A DNA stretch of 64,000 nt from RFSX01 sp965248155. Lineage in GTDB: Bacteria > Bacteroidota > Bacteroidia > Chitinophagales > Saprospiraceae. Below are positions 17,226 to 26,033 of the stretch, in pieces; the stretch's first letter is position 1; the number at the start of each line of letters is the position of its first letter. Where the stretch lies: positions 806,001-870,000 of the forward strand of contig CBDFIO010000002.1 of NCBI GenBank assembly GCA_965248155.1. The letters run 5' to 3'. The translations under genes and the position numbers were made by a program. The notes beneath the pieces are model-generated. The model saw nothing but the letters and a program-made list of their open reading frames with translations. It had not been told where the DNA came from and made no database searches.

Positions 17226-18824
17226 ATGACTAAGAAAATTTTCACAATATTATCTATTTTATTCTTTTGTAGCTCTCTAGTAGCACAAGACTACAACGTA
17301 GATTGGGGGCCAATATATCGTAAGGATGGTGGGAATTATTCTTCCTTTAAGTTAATTGGTATTGAAGGCGATAAATATTATGTTTTGGGTCAAGCTGGAA
17401 GCTTGAGTAAGATTGCAACCTATGATTTGGATCATCGACTTGTATCGGAGGATATCATTCAGTTTCGAACATTAAGAAAGAAAGTAATACTTCAGGATAT
17501 CATTCAGACAGCAACAGGGACTTATATGTACTTTCAACATCTGGATAAGAAAAAGAAAGTATGGAGTTTACTTGTCAGCACTTTTAACAATGGAAACCTC
17601 GGAGAACCTGTCGAGGTCTATTCCCAGAAAATTAATTTGCCGCTTAGTAGATTAGGTCGCAGATACGATCAATATCAAAATGGTACAGCGCCCGGTTTAT
17701 TATTAAGTGAAGATAGCACCAAAGTTGCCTTTGTAAATATTATACCAGGACAAGATTATAGACAAGATGAAGAAATCGCTGTTGCCGTTTTTGATTCAGA
17801 TATGAATCTCCAATGGAAATCGCTGCACAGCTTTAAATTTTCTAAGAAGCAATTCGAAATAACCCAATCCATTGTATCAGGTAATGGTGAAGTCTATCTG
17901 ATAGGCTGGACACATTTGAAAAGAAAAGGAACGAAAAGAGGATCAAAAAGTGAGGCCTATCTCCCACAATTTGAATACAAAGTATTTGAATTGAGGAATG
18001 AAGAAATTATTGAAGATATTGTCAATCTAGGGGATAATGTAGCGCCACTGGATGTAGCCATGTTTTTCCCTGATGTAAGTTCAAGCAATTACCTTCTTTC
18101 AGGATTTTATACGGATGATGATCATAAAACACGTCAAAAGGGAATCTTCTTTGCCACCGGGCACCCTGATGTAGGCATTCTAAGTGTTAAGTTAACCGAA
18201 TTTGAAGCTAAGTTTCTTCGAAATTTAGTAAGCAAACGTGCAGTATCAAAAGGGAAAGGATTGGATCTGTCGTTTGATATAAACGAATTGTTGCGTTTTA
18301 GCGATGGAACGATGGGATTCATTGCTGAGAAAAACTACATTACTTACCAGGATAATTATAATAATTATAACACCTACTATGGTTATTCTGAACTCTACAG
18401 ATCCAACTATTATTATGGAAACCAATATCGAAATCCAGTCTATCATACCGATGATATCATAATTCTTATTTTTAATGCTGATGGTGAAATTTTAAATATT
18501 CAGAAGATTGAAAAGGACTTTAACGGTGGGAGTGATTTGTATGTTTCTTACTCTTTGGCCAAAGCAAATGATAAAGTCTATTTGATTTTCAACGACAAAA
18601 AAAGTGCACACGAGAAAAAGGAAACGAAGAAGAAGGGTTCGAGATTTACAGACATTGTAGTTATTAATAATGTTGGGAACATAGAGGTTCACAAGACACT
18701 GTTTACTGATAGAGAATTGGATTTGAATTTTATTACAACAATGTCAGATTACAATCAGGAGATCATGCTGATCGGCAGCCAATCTCATAAAAGATATGCG
18801 TTTGGACTTTTAGAGTTGGATTAA
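17226..18824 (+). CDS. exported protein of unknown function, possible beta-propeller
   Basis: The 532-residue protein begins with a signal peptide (MTKKIFTILSILFFCSSLVA) followed by beta-rich blocks of the type seen in propeller proteins (YYVLGQAGSLSKIATYDLD, KVAFVNIIPG, MNLQWKSLHSFKF). A strongly Tyr/Asn-rich stretch lies near residues 375-402 (YNNYNTYYGYSELYRSNYYY). There is no recognised domain, membrane anchor or sorting signal. It stands alone on the plus strand, and its end overlaps the convergent 18821-19363 gene by four bases. A periplasmic or envelope role is inferred only from the signal peptide. Confidence 0.7.
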   Translation: MTKKIFTILSILFFCSSLVAQDYNVDWGPIYRKDGGNYSSFKLIGIEGDKYYVLGQAGSLSKIATYDLDHRLVSEDIIQFRTLRKKVILQDIIQTATGTYMYFQHLDKKKKVWSLLVSTFNNGNLGEPVEVYSQKINLPLSRLGRRYDQYQNGTAPGLLLSEDSTKVAFVNIIPGQDYRQDEEIAVAVFDSDMNLQWKSLHSFKFSKKQFEITQSIVSGNGEVYLIGWTHLKRKGTKRGSKSEAYLPQFEYKVFELRNEEIIEDIVNLGDNVAPLDVAMFFPDVSSSNYLLSGFYTDDDHKTRQKGIFFATGHPDVGILSVKLTEFEAKFLRNLVSKRAVSKGKGLDLSFDINELLRFSDGTMGFIAEKNYITYQDNYNNYNTYYGYSELYRSNYYYGNQYRNPVYHTDDIIILIFNADGEILNIQKIEKDFNGGSDLYVSYSLAKANDKVYLIFNDKKSAHEKKETKKKGSRFTDIVVINNVGNIEVHKTLFTDRELDLNFITTMSDYNQEIMLIGSQSHKRYAFGLLELD

Positions 18825-19363
18825 TTCAAAGCAACAATCTCTGGCGGTGCGCTATTATAACCATCTGCGATAAATTTCCAATTTCCTTCCTTGTCCTGAT
18901 TGATAATGGTTATGAATTTTCCTGCAGATTGCTTAACCGGAAGATCTAAAGAATCCAAATATGTTGTGTTGATCAGATAGTACCCTACATCTGTTACAAG
19001 AGAATCACTTATAGTTCTTTGTTGAATGTCAAAATTGATTTCTAAAGAGGCATTATTCGATTTGGCCCATTCAAAATATCTCTTGAAAGTAGGACTGATA
19101 TTGTCTTTTCCTTTTCTAATTTCTCCCTCGCCACTTAAGTATAAAGCATCATCTCTATAAAGATCAGCAACCAATTGAACATCCAAAATTGCATAGGCTT
19201 TTGAAAAGTTATGATAAATGTTATTTATTTCTTTTTCAATAGCACTTCTGTCAATATCTTTTGTTTGACTGGAATTGATACCATAGTTGAAATCAAAACA
19301 AAAGGATAATGCAAATAGGATTAGCAATAGTGCCAAAAGCATTGATTTGATATTTTCTTTCAT
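18821..19363 (-). CDS. exported SnoaL/DUF4440-like NTF2-fold protein
   Basis: The 180-residue protein has a hydrophobic signal (KSMLLALLLILFALSFCFDF) and then an NTF2-like fold: FSKAYAILDVQLVADLYRDD, ALYLSGEGEIRKGKDNI, and the closing strands GKFITIINQDKEGNWKFIAD. DUF4440/SnoaL proteins of this type are small, often periplasmic binding or hydrolase-like domains with no fixed reaction, so no function is assigned. It is divergent from the 19413 gene with a 49-bp gap. Confidence 0.7.
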   Translation of the reverse strand: MKENIKSMLLALLLILFALSFCFDFNYGINSSQTKDIDRSAIEKEINNIYHNFSKAYAILDVQLVADLYRDDALYLSGEGEIRKGKDNISPTFKRYFEWAKSNNASLEINFDIQQRTISDSLVTDVGYYLINTTYLDSLDLPVKQSAGKFITIINQDKEGNWKFIADGYNSAPPEIVALN

Positions 19364-19412
19364 TAGCTTGTATTTTAGAACTATAAAACTAAGCTATATA
19401 GATAAGAAGAGC

Positions 19413-19928
19413 ATGGCAAAATTCAATGGAAGGATAAGCAAATTTGAAACAGGCCTCTGGAGTTATCATATAATAGTTCCTCAATCTATTGTTGATGAAT
19501 TAATCAGTGACGGGAAAAAGCGTGTTTTGTGTACCATTAATAAAAATGAAGCCTTTCATGCAGAGTTCATGCCTGATGGTAAGGGCAATTCTTTTATTAA
19601 ATTGAATAAAGAGGAAATGCAAAATTTTGACATGGAGCTAGGTCAGGATGTATTGGTCAATTTAGAAAAAGATAATTCAAAATATGGAATGGCGATATCA
19701 GATGAATTTGTCGCAGTTCTTGAACAAGATGAAGAAGGAGCTCAGTATTTTGAAAATCTTACTGATGGGAAAAAGCGAAATTTAATCTATGCGGTATCTG
19801 TAGTTAAAAATTCTGATAAAAGAATCACCAAAGTACTTATCATATTGGATCACCTTAAAGACAACGAGGGAAAATTAGATTTTAAGGAGTTAATTGAGGC
19901 GTTCAAAACCAAGAATAATTTCTATTAA
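19413..19928 (+). CDS. DUF1905/YdeI-like (OmdA-type) protein
   Basis: ATG 19413 gives MAKFNGRISKFETGLWSYHI and a 171-residue protein; earlier in-frame ATGs lie inside the divergent gene and are unlikely. Residues 1-90 resemble DUF1905 (WSYHIIVPQSIVDELISDGKK). The C-terminal part resembles the YdeI/OmdA group (QYFENLTDGKKRNLIYAVSV) with the usual bacteriocin-protection label but unclear biochemistry. It is cytoplasmic, with no signal or membrane segment, and forms a single-gene unit. Confidence 0.75.
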   Translation: MAKFNGRISKFETGLWSYHIIVPQSIVDELISDGKKRVLCTINKNEAFHAEFMPDGKGNSFIKLNKEEMQNFDMELGQDVLVNLEKDNSKYGMAISDEFVAVLEQDEEGAQYFENLTDGKKRNLIYAVSVVKNSDKRITKVLIILDHLKDNEGKLDFKELIEAFKTKNNFY

Positions 19929-19983
19929 CAAGCGTTTTTGAATGATTATATAAATGGCCTGGCCTGTCTGTTTATTCTATAGC

Positions 19984-20361
19984 TTAAAAGAGTTTGACAC
20001 CAACAGTGATGCCGAGAACTATCATGATAAAAATCACCGGAATGCTAAATATACTCAAGAATATTCTTCTGCTTAAGGAAGATTTGTATTGGCTTATTGC
20101 ACTTATGAGATTAAATGTCATCAAGCCAAGAGGAACAAAAATAAAGGTCCAAAGTAAATAGTCTGATAGGGGAGGATAGGCAGCTTGACTCATGTAATTC
20201 GAAAACGTACCATATATTCGAGAATGACCTTCATCAAAAAAACCAACGACAGTTATCAATACAATACTGCATAATACGATTGCGATTAGAGCAAGAAGAT
20301 TTTGATATAATTTGGTGTGAATACTTAGCATTTTATAACTGTTATATAAATATAACTCCAT
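19984..20361 (-). CDS. small membrane protein, three predicted spans
   Basis: The 125-residue protein has hydrophobic spans at LLALIAIVLCSIVLITVVG, LLWTFIFVPLGLMTFNLIS and IFSIPVIFIMIVLGITVGV. I recognise no family. An internal ATG at 20331 (MLSIHTKLYQ) is an equally good start and would trim ten residues. It is the next minus-strand gene below the marC copy 2 locus but is separated from it by the terminator at 20400-20429. Confidence 0.6.
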   Translation of the reverse strand: MELYLYNSYKMLSIHTKLYQNLLALIAIVLCSIVLITVVGFFDEGHSRIYGTFSNYMSQAAYPPLSDYLLWTFIFVPLGLMTFNLISAISQYKSSLSRRIFLSIFSIPVIFIMIVLGITVGVKLF

Positions 20362-20399
20362 TGGAATAATATTATTTTGGAGCCATTCGGGGCATTTAT

Positions 20400-20429
20400 A
20401 AAAAAAGCCTGCTCAATTAATGGCAGGCT
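20400..20429 (-). terminator. intrinsic terminator of marC copy 2
   Basis: On the minus strand agcctgc (20429-20423) pairs with gcaggct (20412-20406) around a 10-nt loop and is followed by seven T (complement of A 20400-20406). It lies 35 bp after the marC stop at 20465, consistent with marC copy 2 having been a single transcription unit. Confidence 0.82.
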
Positions 20430-20604
20430 ATAAAATCAAAACAGCTAATTCTAAACAGTATATTTTATATCAAATTGTTTTTTGTAATCTGGATTGCGAT
20501 AGCTAAAAGAATAATTCCGAAAACTTTTCTTAATGTTGCTGAGACTTGAGCTGACATTTTACGAGATAACCAATCTGTAGATCTTAATAGAATATATATT
20601 ATTA

Positions 20605-21634
20605 ACGTGAGTTCGACGTAAGGAAGTGGAAAAATAGGATAAAAAGAAAGAGCAATTTTGTTTATCTTAATAGTTGATAATCAATTAATTAAAACAAAAA
20701 AGCTCTACTATGAAAGATAGTCAAATTATTGCAATTTTCTGTGCTTTCGATGATTTTTTCACCGATTTTGATCACTTTTAAAAATCTCATACCCTAGAGG
20801 GAAAGAAAAATCGACGGAATCGTACCTGCAGGTTATCCATGAGCGAGGTGATGAGCATCATCGTATTTTTTCATATGAGTGGATACCGTTGCTTTAAGCA
20901 CTTTTACCAGAATCATGTCTGCCAACATATGCGCGGCTATTTTCCCAATCTGGTATCTTATAATCGGATGGTGGAGTTGCAAACCAAAGCGGTCCTACCA
21001 TTAGCCTTGTTTGTAAAGATGTACCGAATGGGTAAATGTAGTGGGATATCCTTTATTGATTCAACCAGTATCCGGGTCTGTCACAATCGAAGGATTCATT
21101 CCCACAAGGTGTTTGCTGGACTGGCCAAACGAGGCAAGACTTCAAAGGGTTGGTTTTATGGTTTCAAACTTCATCTGGTTCATAATGACCGGGGCGAAGT
21201 GATTGATTTTCAACTCACTCCGGGCAATGTGCATGATAATGCCGTATTGAAGTGTAAACGGTTTATGAAGAAGGTCTATGGCCGGTTGTTCGGTGATAAA
21301 GGCTATATTGTCAACAAGCAAATCTTTGACACTCTTTTCTTGAGAGGTATTCATTTGATTACTAAGTTGAGACGGAATATGAAATCCAAAATGATTACAC
21401 CCCTACAGGATGCTCTTCTGCTCCGAAAACTTGCTATCTCTGAAACCATTATTGACCAACTCAAAAATATTTCACAGATCGAACATACAAGGCATCGTTC
21501 CTTTGCCGGATTTTTCGTCAATATACTTGGTGGACTTTGTGCCTACGGGTTTAAAGAATCTAAACCCTCCATTTATAAGAATCTGGTCGATACCAAACAA
21601 CTCCTTTTGGCCTAGTCTTACATCGAACTCACGT
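20605..21634 (+). mobile_element. IS982-family insertion sequence in marC copy 2
   Basis: Terminal inverted repeats of 18 bp with one mismatch: acgtgagttcgacgtaag at 20605-20622 and the reverse complement of acgtgagttcgatgtaag at 21617-21634. TATTA flanks both ends (20600-20604 and 21635-21639) and is the target duplication, proven by marC being restored when one copy plus the element is removed. It is about 1030 bp and carries one IS982 transposase frame. Confidence 0.92.
20710..21615 (+). pseudogene. IS982 transposase with an internal stop
   Basis: ATG 20710 starts MKDSQIIAIFCAFDDFFTDF and reaches TAA at 20779-20781 after 23 codons. The same frame then continues without interruption to 21615. 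Downstream are the family blocks SGISFIDSTSIRVCHNRRIH, SHKVFAGLAKRGKTSKGWF, GFKLHLVHNDRGEVIDFQLT, PGNVHDN and GRLFGDKGY, covering the DDE core. Without the stop the protein would be 301 residues. Re-initiation at ATG 20839 would give 258 residues lacking the N-terminus. The copy is probably inactive, though its precise target duplication shows that it, or its parent, moved recently. Confidence 0.88.
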
Positions 21635-22224
21635 TATTAATAGATTCACAACGATAGCCGTGATTATGCTGAGGTTATCATATTCAACTTTAAGCGAAAT
21701 AATCGTTGTCAATGTACCCGCTCCTGCTAATAGGGGGAATGCAATTGGTACGATGCTGCCCGATGCATTTTCGATATTGTCTGACCTGAAAAAACGCTGA
21801 CCCAATATCATTTCTAGTCCGATAAAAAACATTACGAGTGAACCTGCAATAGCGAAGGATGATATCTCGATCCCAAAAAGTCCGAGAATAGAAGCTCAAA
21901 AGAATAGGAAGCTTATCATGATTATTGCTGAGACAATCGTAGCTGTAGATGCTTCAATAGCTACTCCTTCCTTTTTCATATTAATAATAATAGGTAGAGA
22001 CCCAATAATATCAATTACAGAGAAAAGGATGATGCTGACAGTTAGTACAGAAGTAAAGTTCATAGCTAATAATTTTTAAGTATTATCAAATATGTTTATC
22101 ATTTATTATGACTCAAAATAACTAGAAAAGAGACATATATGTTCAATAAATGACGATACTAAGTCATAAAGTATTTTATTATATTAAATTAGAGTTATAA
22201 TGTAATATTTAGATCTTATATAAT

Positions 22225-22687
22225 ATGGAAAAAATTAAACTTGACGCATTTGACGCTAGAATTTTGAAAGAATTGACAGTTGACGCAAGAATTCCATTAA
22301 TTCAATTAGCGAAGAAGTTGAAAGTTTCAAATACACTGATACCAAAGAATTAAAAAACTTAAGGAAACAGGGATTTTGCAGAGGACAACGATTCAATTAG
22401 ATACTTGGAAATTGGGATATAAAACATCTGCATTTACTCAGATTATGTTGGATAACTCAAAAGTCCACAGGAAAGTAGAAGAGGAGTTGAGCGAGATTCC
22501 TGAGATTGTAGAATGTGTCAATATCGCTGGACGGTATGCTATTCTAGTTAAGATTTTTGCAAGAGATAATCGTCATTTGAGGGATGTTATTTATGAAAAA
22601 ATCCAACCTATTGATGGTGTAGAAGGAACCAACACAACGATGTCATTCGAAACGGCCTTTGTCAGAACTGTACCCATAGAAATCTAA
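22225..22687 (+). pseudogene. Lrp/AsnC-family regulator, copy 2, one 2-base deletion
   Basis: ATG 22225 gives MEKIKLDAFDARILKELTVD, then ARIPLIQLAKKLKVSNTLI, the DNA-binding half. At ~22340 the sequence ATACCAAAG lacks two bases relative to copy 1 (the CTGGTTCACCAAAG region), and the frame stops after the recognition helix. From there the ligand-binding domain is open in the other frame (TIQLDTWKLGYKTSAFTQIM ... EIVECVNIAGRYAILVKIFA ... GVEGTNTTMSFETAFV) to 22687. A separate 103-residue product could start at ATG 22376 but would lack the HTH. It is divergent from marC copy 2, as in the first locus, and its stop overlaps the convergent VOC gene by four bases. Confidence 0.88.
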
Positions 22688-23061
22688 TCCGGCAATTTAA
22701 ATTCAGGATTATAGATAAGACCAATTGTATTATCCCACGGATCTAAGACGGAAGCAACCATTAGTTCACCACCTACATTTGTGGGTATTTCATGGCTTCG
22801 TGCTCCAAGATTGATAAAATGTTGAAACATTTTGTTGATATCATTCACACCCCAATAGGACAACACATTACTTGTTTTACTTTGAATCTTCTCTTTTTCA
22901 GGCATTAAACCTAATTCATAGCCCCCGATATTAAATCCTACATAAAAGGATTCATCGAAATAAGGATTCGTGGAAAACGCTTTACTATACCAAATTTTGG
23001 CTTTATCGATGTCTGATACCATATAGGCCGTTGTACGTAAGCCTAAAATATTTTTATCCAT
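22684..23061 (-). CDS. VOC/glyoxalase-like protein
   Basis: The 125-residue single VOC module has the typical opening (LGLRTTAYMVSDIDKAKIWY, SKAF), the central VGFNIGGYELGLMP strand and the closing LDPWDNTIGLIYNP. Proteins of this length dimerise and are often annotated as glyoxalase/bleomycin-resistance/dioxygenase-like; the reaction is not predictable. It starts seven bp after the symporter stop, so it is the last gene of the 25879-22684 unit, and it converges with lrp copy 2. Confidence 0.8.
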   Translation of the reverse strand: MDKNILGLRTTAYMVSDIDKAKIWYSKAFSTNPYFDESFYVGFNIGGYELGLMPEKEKIQSKTSNVLSYWGVNDINKMFQHFINLGARSHEIPTNVGGELMVASVLDPWDNTIGLIYNPEFKLPD

Positions 23062-23067
23062 TCTAAT

Positions 23068-24494
23068 TCATTTATTATTGATAATATTCTTATTGAATAA
23101 TGCTGGCAAGTTAATGAGAAAGCAAATGCCTATGATGATTATAAAAGATTCAAATCCAAAAGACCAAGATTCAGGAATTAAACCATAATTAAATCCAAAT
23201 AGAAGAAAGAGGCCTATCAAGATTGAAACTATTGCCAATGTAGAATTGATTCGATATTTTACAAGAAAAAAGCTAACTGGAAATAATATGGCAAGACCTG
23301 TAAAAGCCATTTTTCCCATTTCAAAAATAGTATCGAAAGGTCTGAAAGCGATGAGTAATCCTATCACAGCAAATAATGCAACCAAAACCCTTCCGACAAA
23401 GACCTCTTTTTTAAAGTCGAGTGTCTTCTTGCTAATTGGTATGTAAAAATCACGGGTAATCATTGTGCTTAAGGCGAGTAGCTGAGAATCTAAAGTAGAC
23501 ATAAAAGCAGCGATCGCTCCAGTCATTACCAATGCTGCAACCCATTCTGAACTGTGCTCTAGAAGCATCATGGGTAGAATTTGATCAGACGCTTTTCCTT
23601 CCAACCCAGGAAATGTAATATGACCCCATACGCCGATGATAACCGGGAAGATTACAATAAAAAGAGGAATAATAGCATATAGAATTGCTGACTTCTTGAG
23701 GGTAGGAATGTCTTTAGCAATATAAAATCTCATAAACAACTGAGGGAACATAGGAATGCAAAAAAACCAGAAAACAATAAAACTAAACCACTTTTTGGGT
23801 TCATAATGTTGATTGACCCCGAGAGAGAAAAGAGCTCAGGATCAATTGCAAAAGCTTTCTGATTAGCTACATTTATTCCCCCTAATTTATCTGCAATCAG
23901 AACGAATGCAAGAACCATAAAGAGAATAAGCATTAGTCCTTGCTTCAGATCTGTTTTTGCAACACTTTCCATTCCACCGATAACTACATAAATGATGGTA
24001 AATACAGTCAATAGAATGATGGCTAAGTTATATCCGATCTGACCATCAGTCAGATTTTCCAGAACGTATCCTCCGCCAATGATTTGCAATGATAGATACG
24101 GCAAGGTAAATATGATCATTACAGCTGAAAACAGATAGCTGAGATTTCTGCTTTTACTTTCGCCGTATACCAGTTCAGCAGGAGTGATATAGGATTTACT
24201 TTTCCCCAATTTCCAAATTGGAACCCCTATGATAAAAAATGCAAGAGCAGCCAATGCAGTCCCCAGACCCATAATAGTGTATTGAGCAAAGCCTATCTTG
24301 TACCCTTCTCCTGCAAATCCTAGAAAGTAAAATGCACTAAAATTTGTTGCCAGGATAGTGAAGAATAGACTAATTGTTTTTAGATCTCTATTGGCAAGAA
24401 AGTAGGATTCTGGAGTAGCTTCTTTTGATTTTATACCTATAAGACTTCCCCAAAAGGTAAATGCGCTATAAGCTATCAAGATAAAATAGATCAT
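23068..24494 (-). pseudogene. sodium/solute symporter (SSS family), frameshifted
   Basis: The N-terminal half (MIYFILIAYSAFTFWGSLIG, YFLANRDLKTISLFFTILAT, NFSAFYFLGFAGEGYKIG) and the C-terminal half (MFPQLFMRFYIAKDIPTLKK, MTGAIAAFMSTLDSQLLALS) are both clear SSS-family sequence with about twelve spans in all. They lie in different frames. On the minus strand TTTTCTCTCTCGGGG (23820-23832) has one TC too many. Dropping it restores FSLGVNQHYEPKKWFSFIVF, the usual motif. The fused length would be about 474 residues. Substrate unknown; pantothenate or proline-type permeases are relatives. As written the two fragments would not transport. A 2-bp expansion in a short TC tract may be slippage or a sequence error. 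Confidence 0.88.
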
Positions 24495-24695
24495 CTACAG
24501 ATTATCATTTTTATAATAGCTGCGCGAAAAAAGATAAAGAGAAACAACAAATAAAAGGTGGACTACTATCATGTACCAAAGCCAATTGGGAAATCCAAGG
24601 AAGGAACAACTTGTTTCAAAACCAATAAATAAATCAGATTGTGTCAGTACAACGATCAAAAGAAAAAGAATGGTCCACTTCAGAGATTTTTCCAT
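24495..24695 (-). CDS. small membrane protein beside the SSS symporter (DUF3311-like)
   Basis: Starting at the ATG at 24693-24695 gives MEKSLKWTILFLLIVVLTQS, a 66-residue protein with two spans and the LGFPNWLWYMIVVHLLFVV motif reminiscent of DUF3311-type companions of SSS permeases. Its TAG stop abuts the symporter ATG (24492-24494), so the two are cotranslated. An earlier in-frame ATG (24722) would add nine charged residues and overlap the upstream stop region. Probably an accessory subunit of the transporter; inference. Confidence 0.65.
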   Translation of the reverse strand: MEKSLKWTILFLLIVVLTQSDLFIGFETSCSFLGFPNWLWYMIVVHLLFVVSLYLFSRSYYKNDNL

Positions 24696-24726
24696 AATAT
24701 ATTCTTCTCTGAAGTTAATCAATTAA

Positions 24727-25879
24727 TCAATCATAACAACCTTCTCCTTCTTCTGCCAGAAGAATTTTCATCCCAAAGGTACCCCACAATGGTGTCTTTC
24801 GATATGGCATTTTGACTTCAGCACTTCGTGCATTAAGTGAAAACGATAATTCAAGTTTTTTTGAAATTTGAAGTTTTGCTCCTGCATAAGCTTCCAAAAC
24901 AAAAATATTTGTGTTGTTGAGACTGGCATAATCATTTTTATTACCACTGAGAATGCCACTGAGGTGTCCATTATAAACAACTACATCTTGCTGTTCCCCC
25001 GGCGACAATGGAAAAGGCTAAATACTGATTACTGACGACCAATATCCCCGGATTATTTGTATCTGTATATGAAAGGTTGTCAACATGACGTTCGACGTTT
25101 AGAACTTTTCCAAAGTCCAGGCCTATTCCGAAATTCGTATAGTATCCTAAGTTTAGTTCAGGCCTCAGTTGTAATACGACTTGCCTCATTGGTCTCCATA
25201 CAACAGCTTCTACAGAAAGAGAATACATGAATAAAGGAAGAGGAGCGGGGAGGACTTGACCACTTGGATATGGAAGGGTATCATTCTTTTCCCAAAGATT
25301 TCCATCAGGCCTGTTATCTCCGAATAAATTTTCAAGGCCTTCTGCAAAACCTAAACTTGCGAAGCCAAAAGTAAAAGAGGTATTAATAGCAAGATCCAGT
25401 TGTTTGGCAGAATGAACAAATAATTTATTGCCTTCAATTCGTCGGGTACTGCGAAAACCGGTAAAGGATGAGAAAGGTCTGTCTTCAGAAAGATTATACC
25501 CATCTGCAAGCGCCAGATTAAAATCTGAAGTTTGATTAGAAATGTGTAAGGGACTAAAGCCATTGATTGTAAAGGCAAAATTGTGGGATACCTTGTCTTG
25601 TCTGAAACCCATGCCATAGAGGAGTTTATCAACCAAAAATTCATCGACCTTATTACGTACCCACGGCAACCCAAGATATGGATGGTCTGCCAATTCACCA
25701 TACATACCTATCCGCAATCCGATGGTATAATTCCGATCGGTATAAGGTTTGTCTCTTAAGAAGTCAGCAAAATAATCTTGATCAATTGAAAGTTCAAAAC
25801 CACTTATTTCTGCTTCTTGTGCCCATAATGGTGTAAATACCGATACCGCAAAAAGCAAAATCATCAGTCTCTTATTCAT
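24727..25879 (-). pseudogene. LpxR/DUF2219-like outer-membrane protein, frameshifted
   Basis: A signal peptide (MNKRLMILLFAVSVFTPLWA) precedes a barrel resembling lipid A deacylase LpxR/DUF2219: FELSIDQDYFADF, TDRNYTIGLRIG near the N-terminus, and the LRPELNLGYYTNFGIGLDFG strands. The catalytic His/Glu block of LpxR is not obvious (GLENLFG stands where I expect IHxLIG), so enzymatic activity is doubtful even before the break. At 24996-25000 a run of five C (G on the coding strand) is one too long. With four, AFSIVAGEQQDVVVYNGHLS continues into the last 80 residues (to GTFGMKILLAEEGEG). It heads the minus-strand unit with the small membrane protein, the symporter and the VOC protein. Confidence 0.7.
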
Positions 25880-26033
25880 AAATATATTTTTGAATGAAAA
25901 AACAATATTCCCATTGTTTTATATAACGCAAAAATCACACTTTGTAATTTAATTAATGCTTTTTTGATAGTAAAGATTATAAATACATAAATTGTATAAT
26001 GGTGGATTATATATAAATCGTTAATTTGATATT

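Larger units (their letters stand above)
20465..22063 (-). pseudogene. MarC-family membrane protein, copy 2, split by IS982 and with a nonsense codon
   Basis: From ATG 22061-22063 the frame reads MNFTSVLTVSIILFSVIDII. It has an in-frame TGA at 21896-21898 where copy 1 has GGA, then continues ASILGLFGIEISSFAIAG ... TAIVVNLLI to the IS982 right end. Below the element the same frame resumes at 20599 as YILLRSTDWLSRKMSAQVSA, then LRKVFGIILLAIAIQ, and stops at 20465-20467. Removing the element and one copy of its TATTA duplication rejoins the halves in frame (NLLIIYILLRS), giving about 190 residues, normal for MarC. So there are two independent lesions. Confidence 0.92.

Noticed and set aside
22376..22687. 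Separate 103-residue ligand-domain protein
   Set aside because: It is the C-terminal half of lrp copy 2 after a 2-base deletion; without the HTH I see no reason to call it an independent gene, although it could still be translated.
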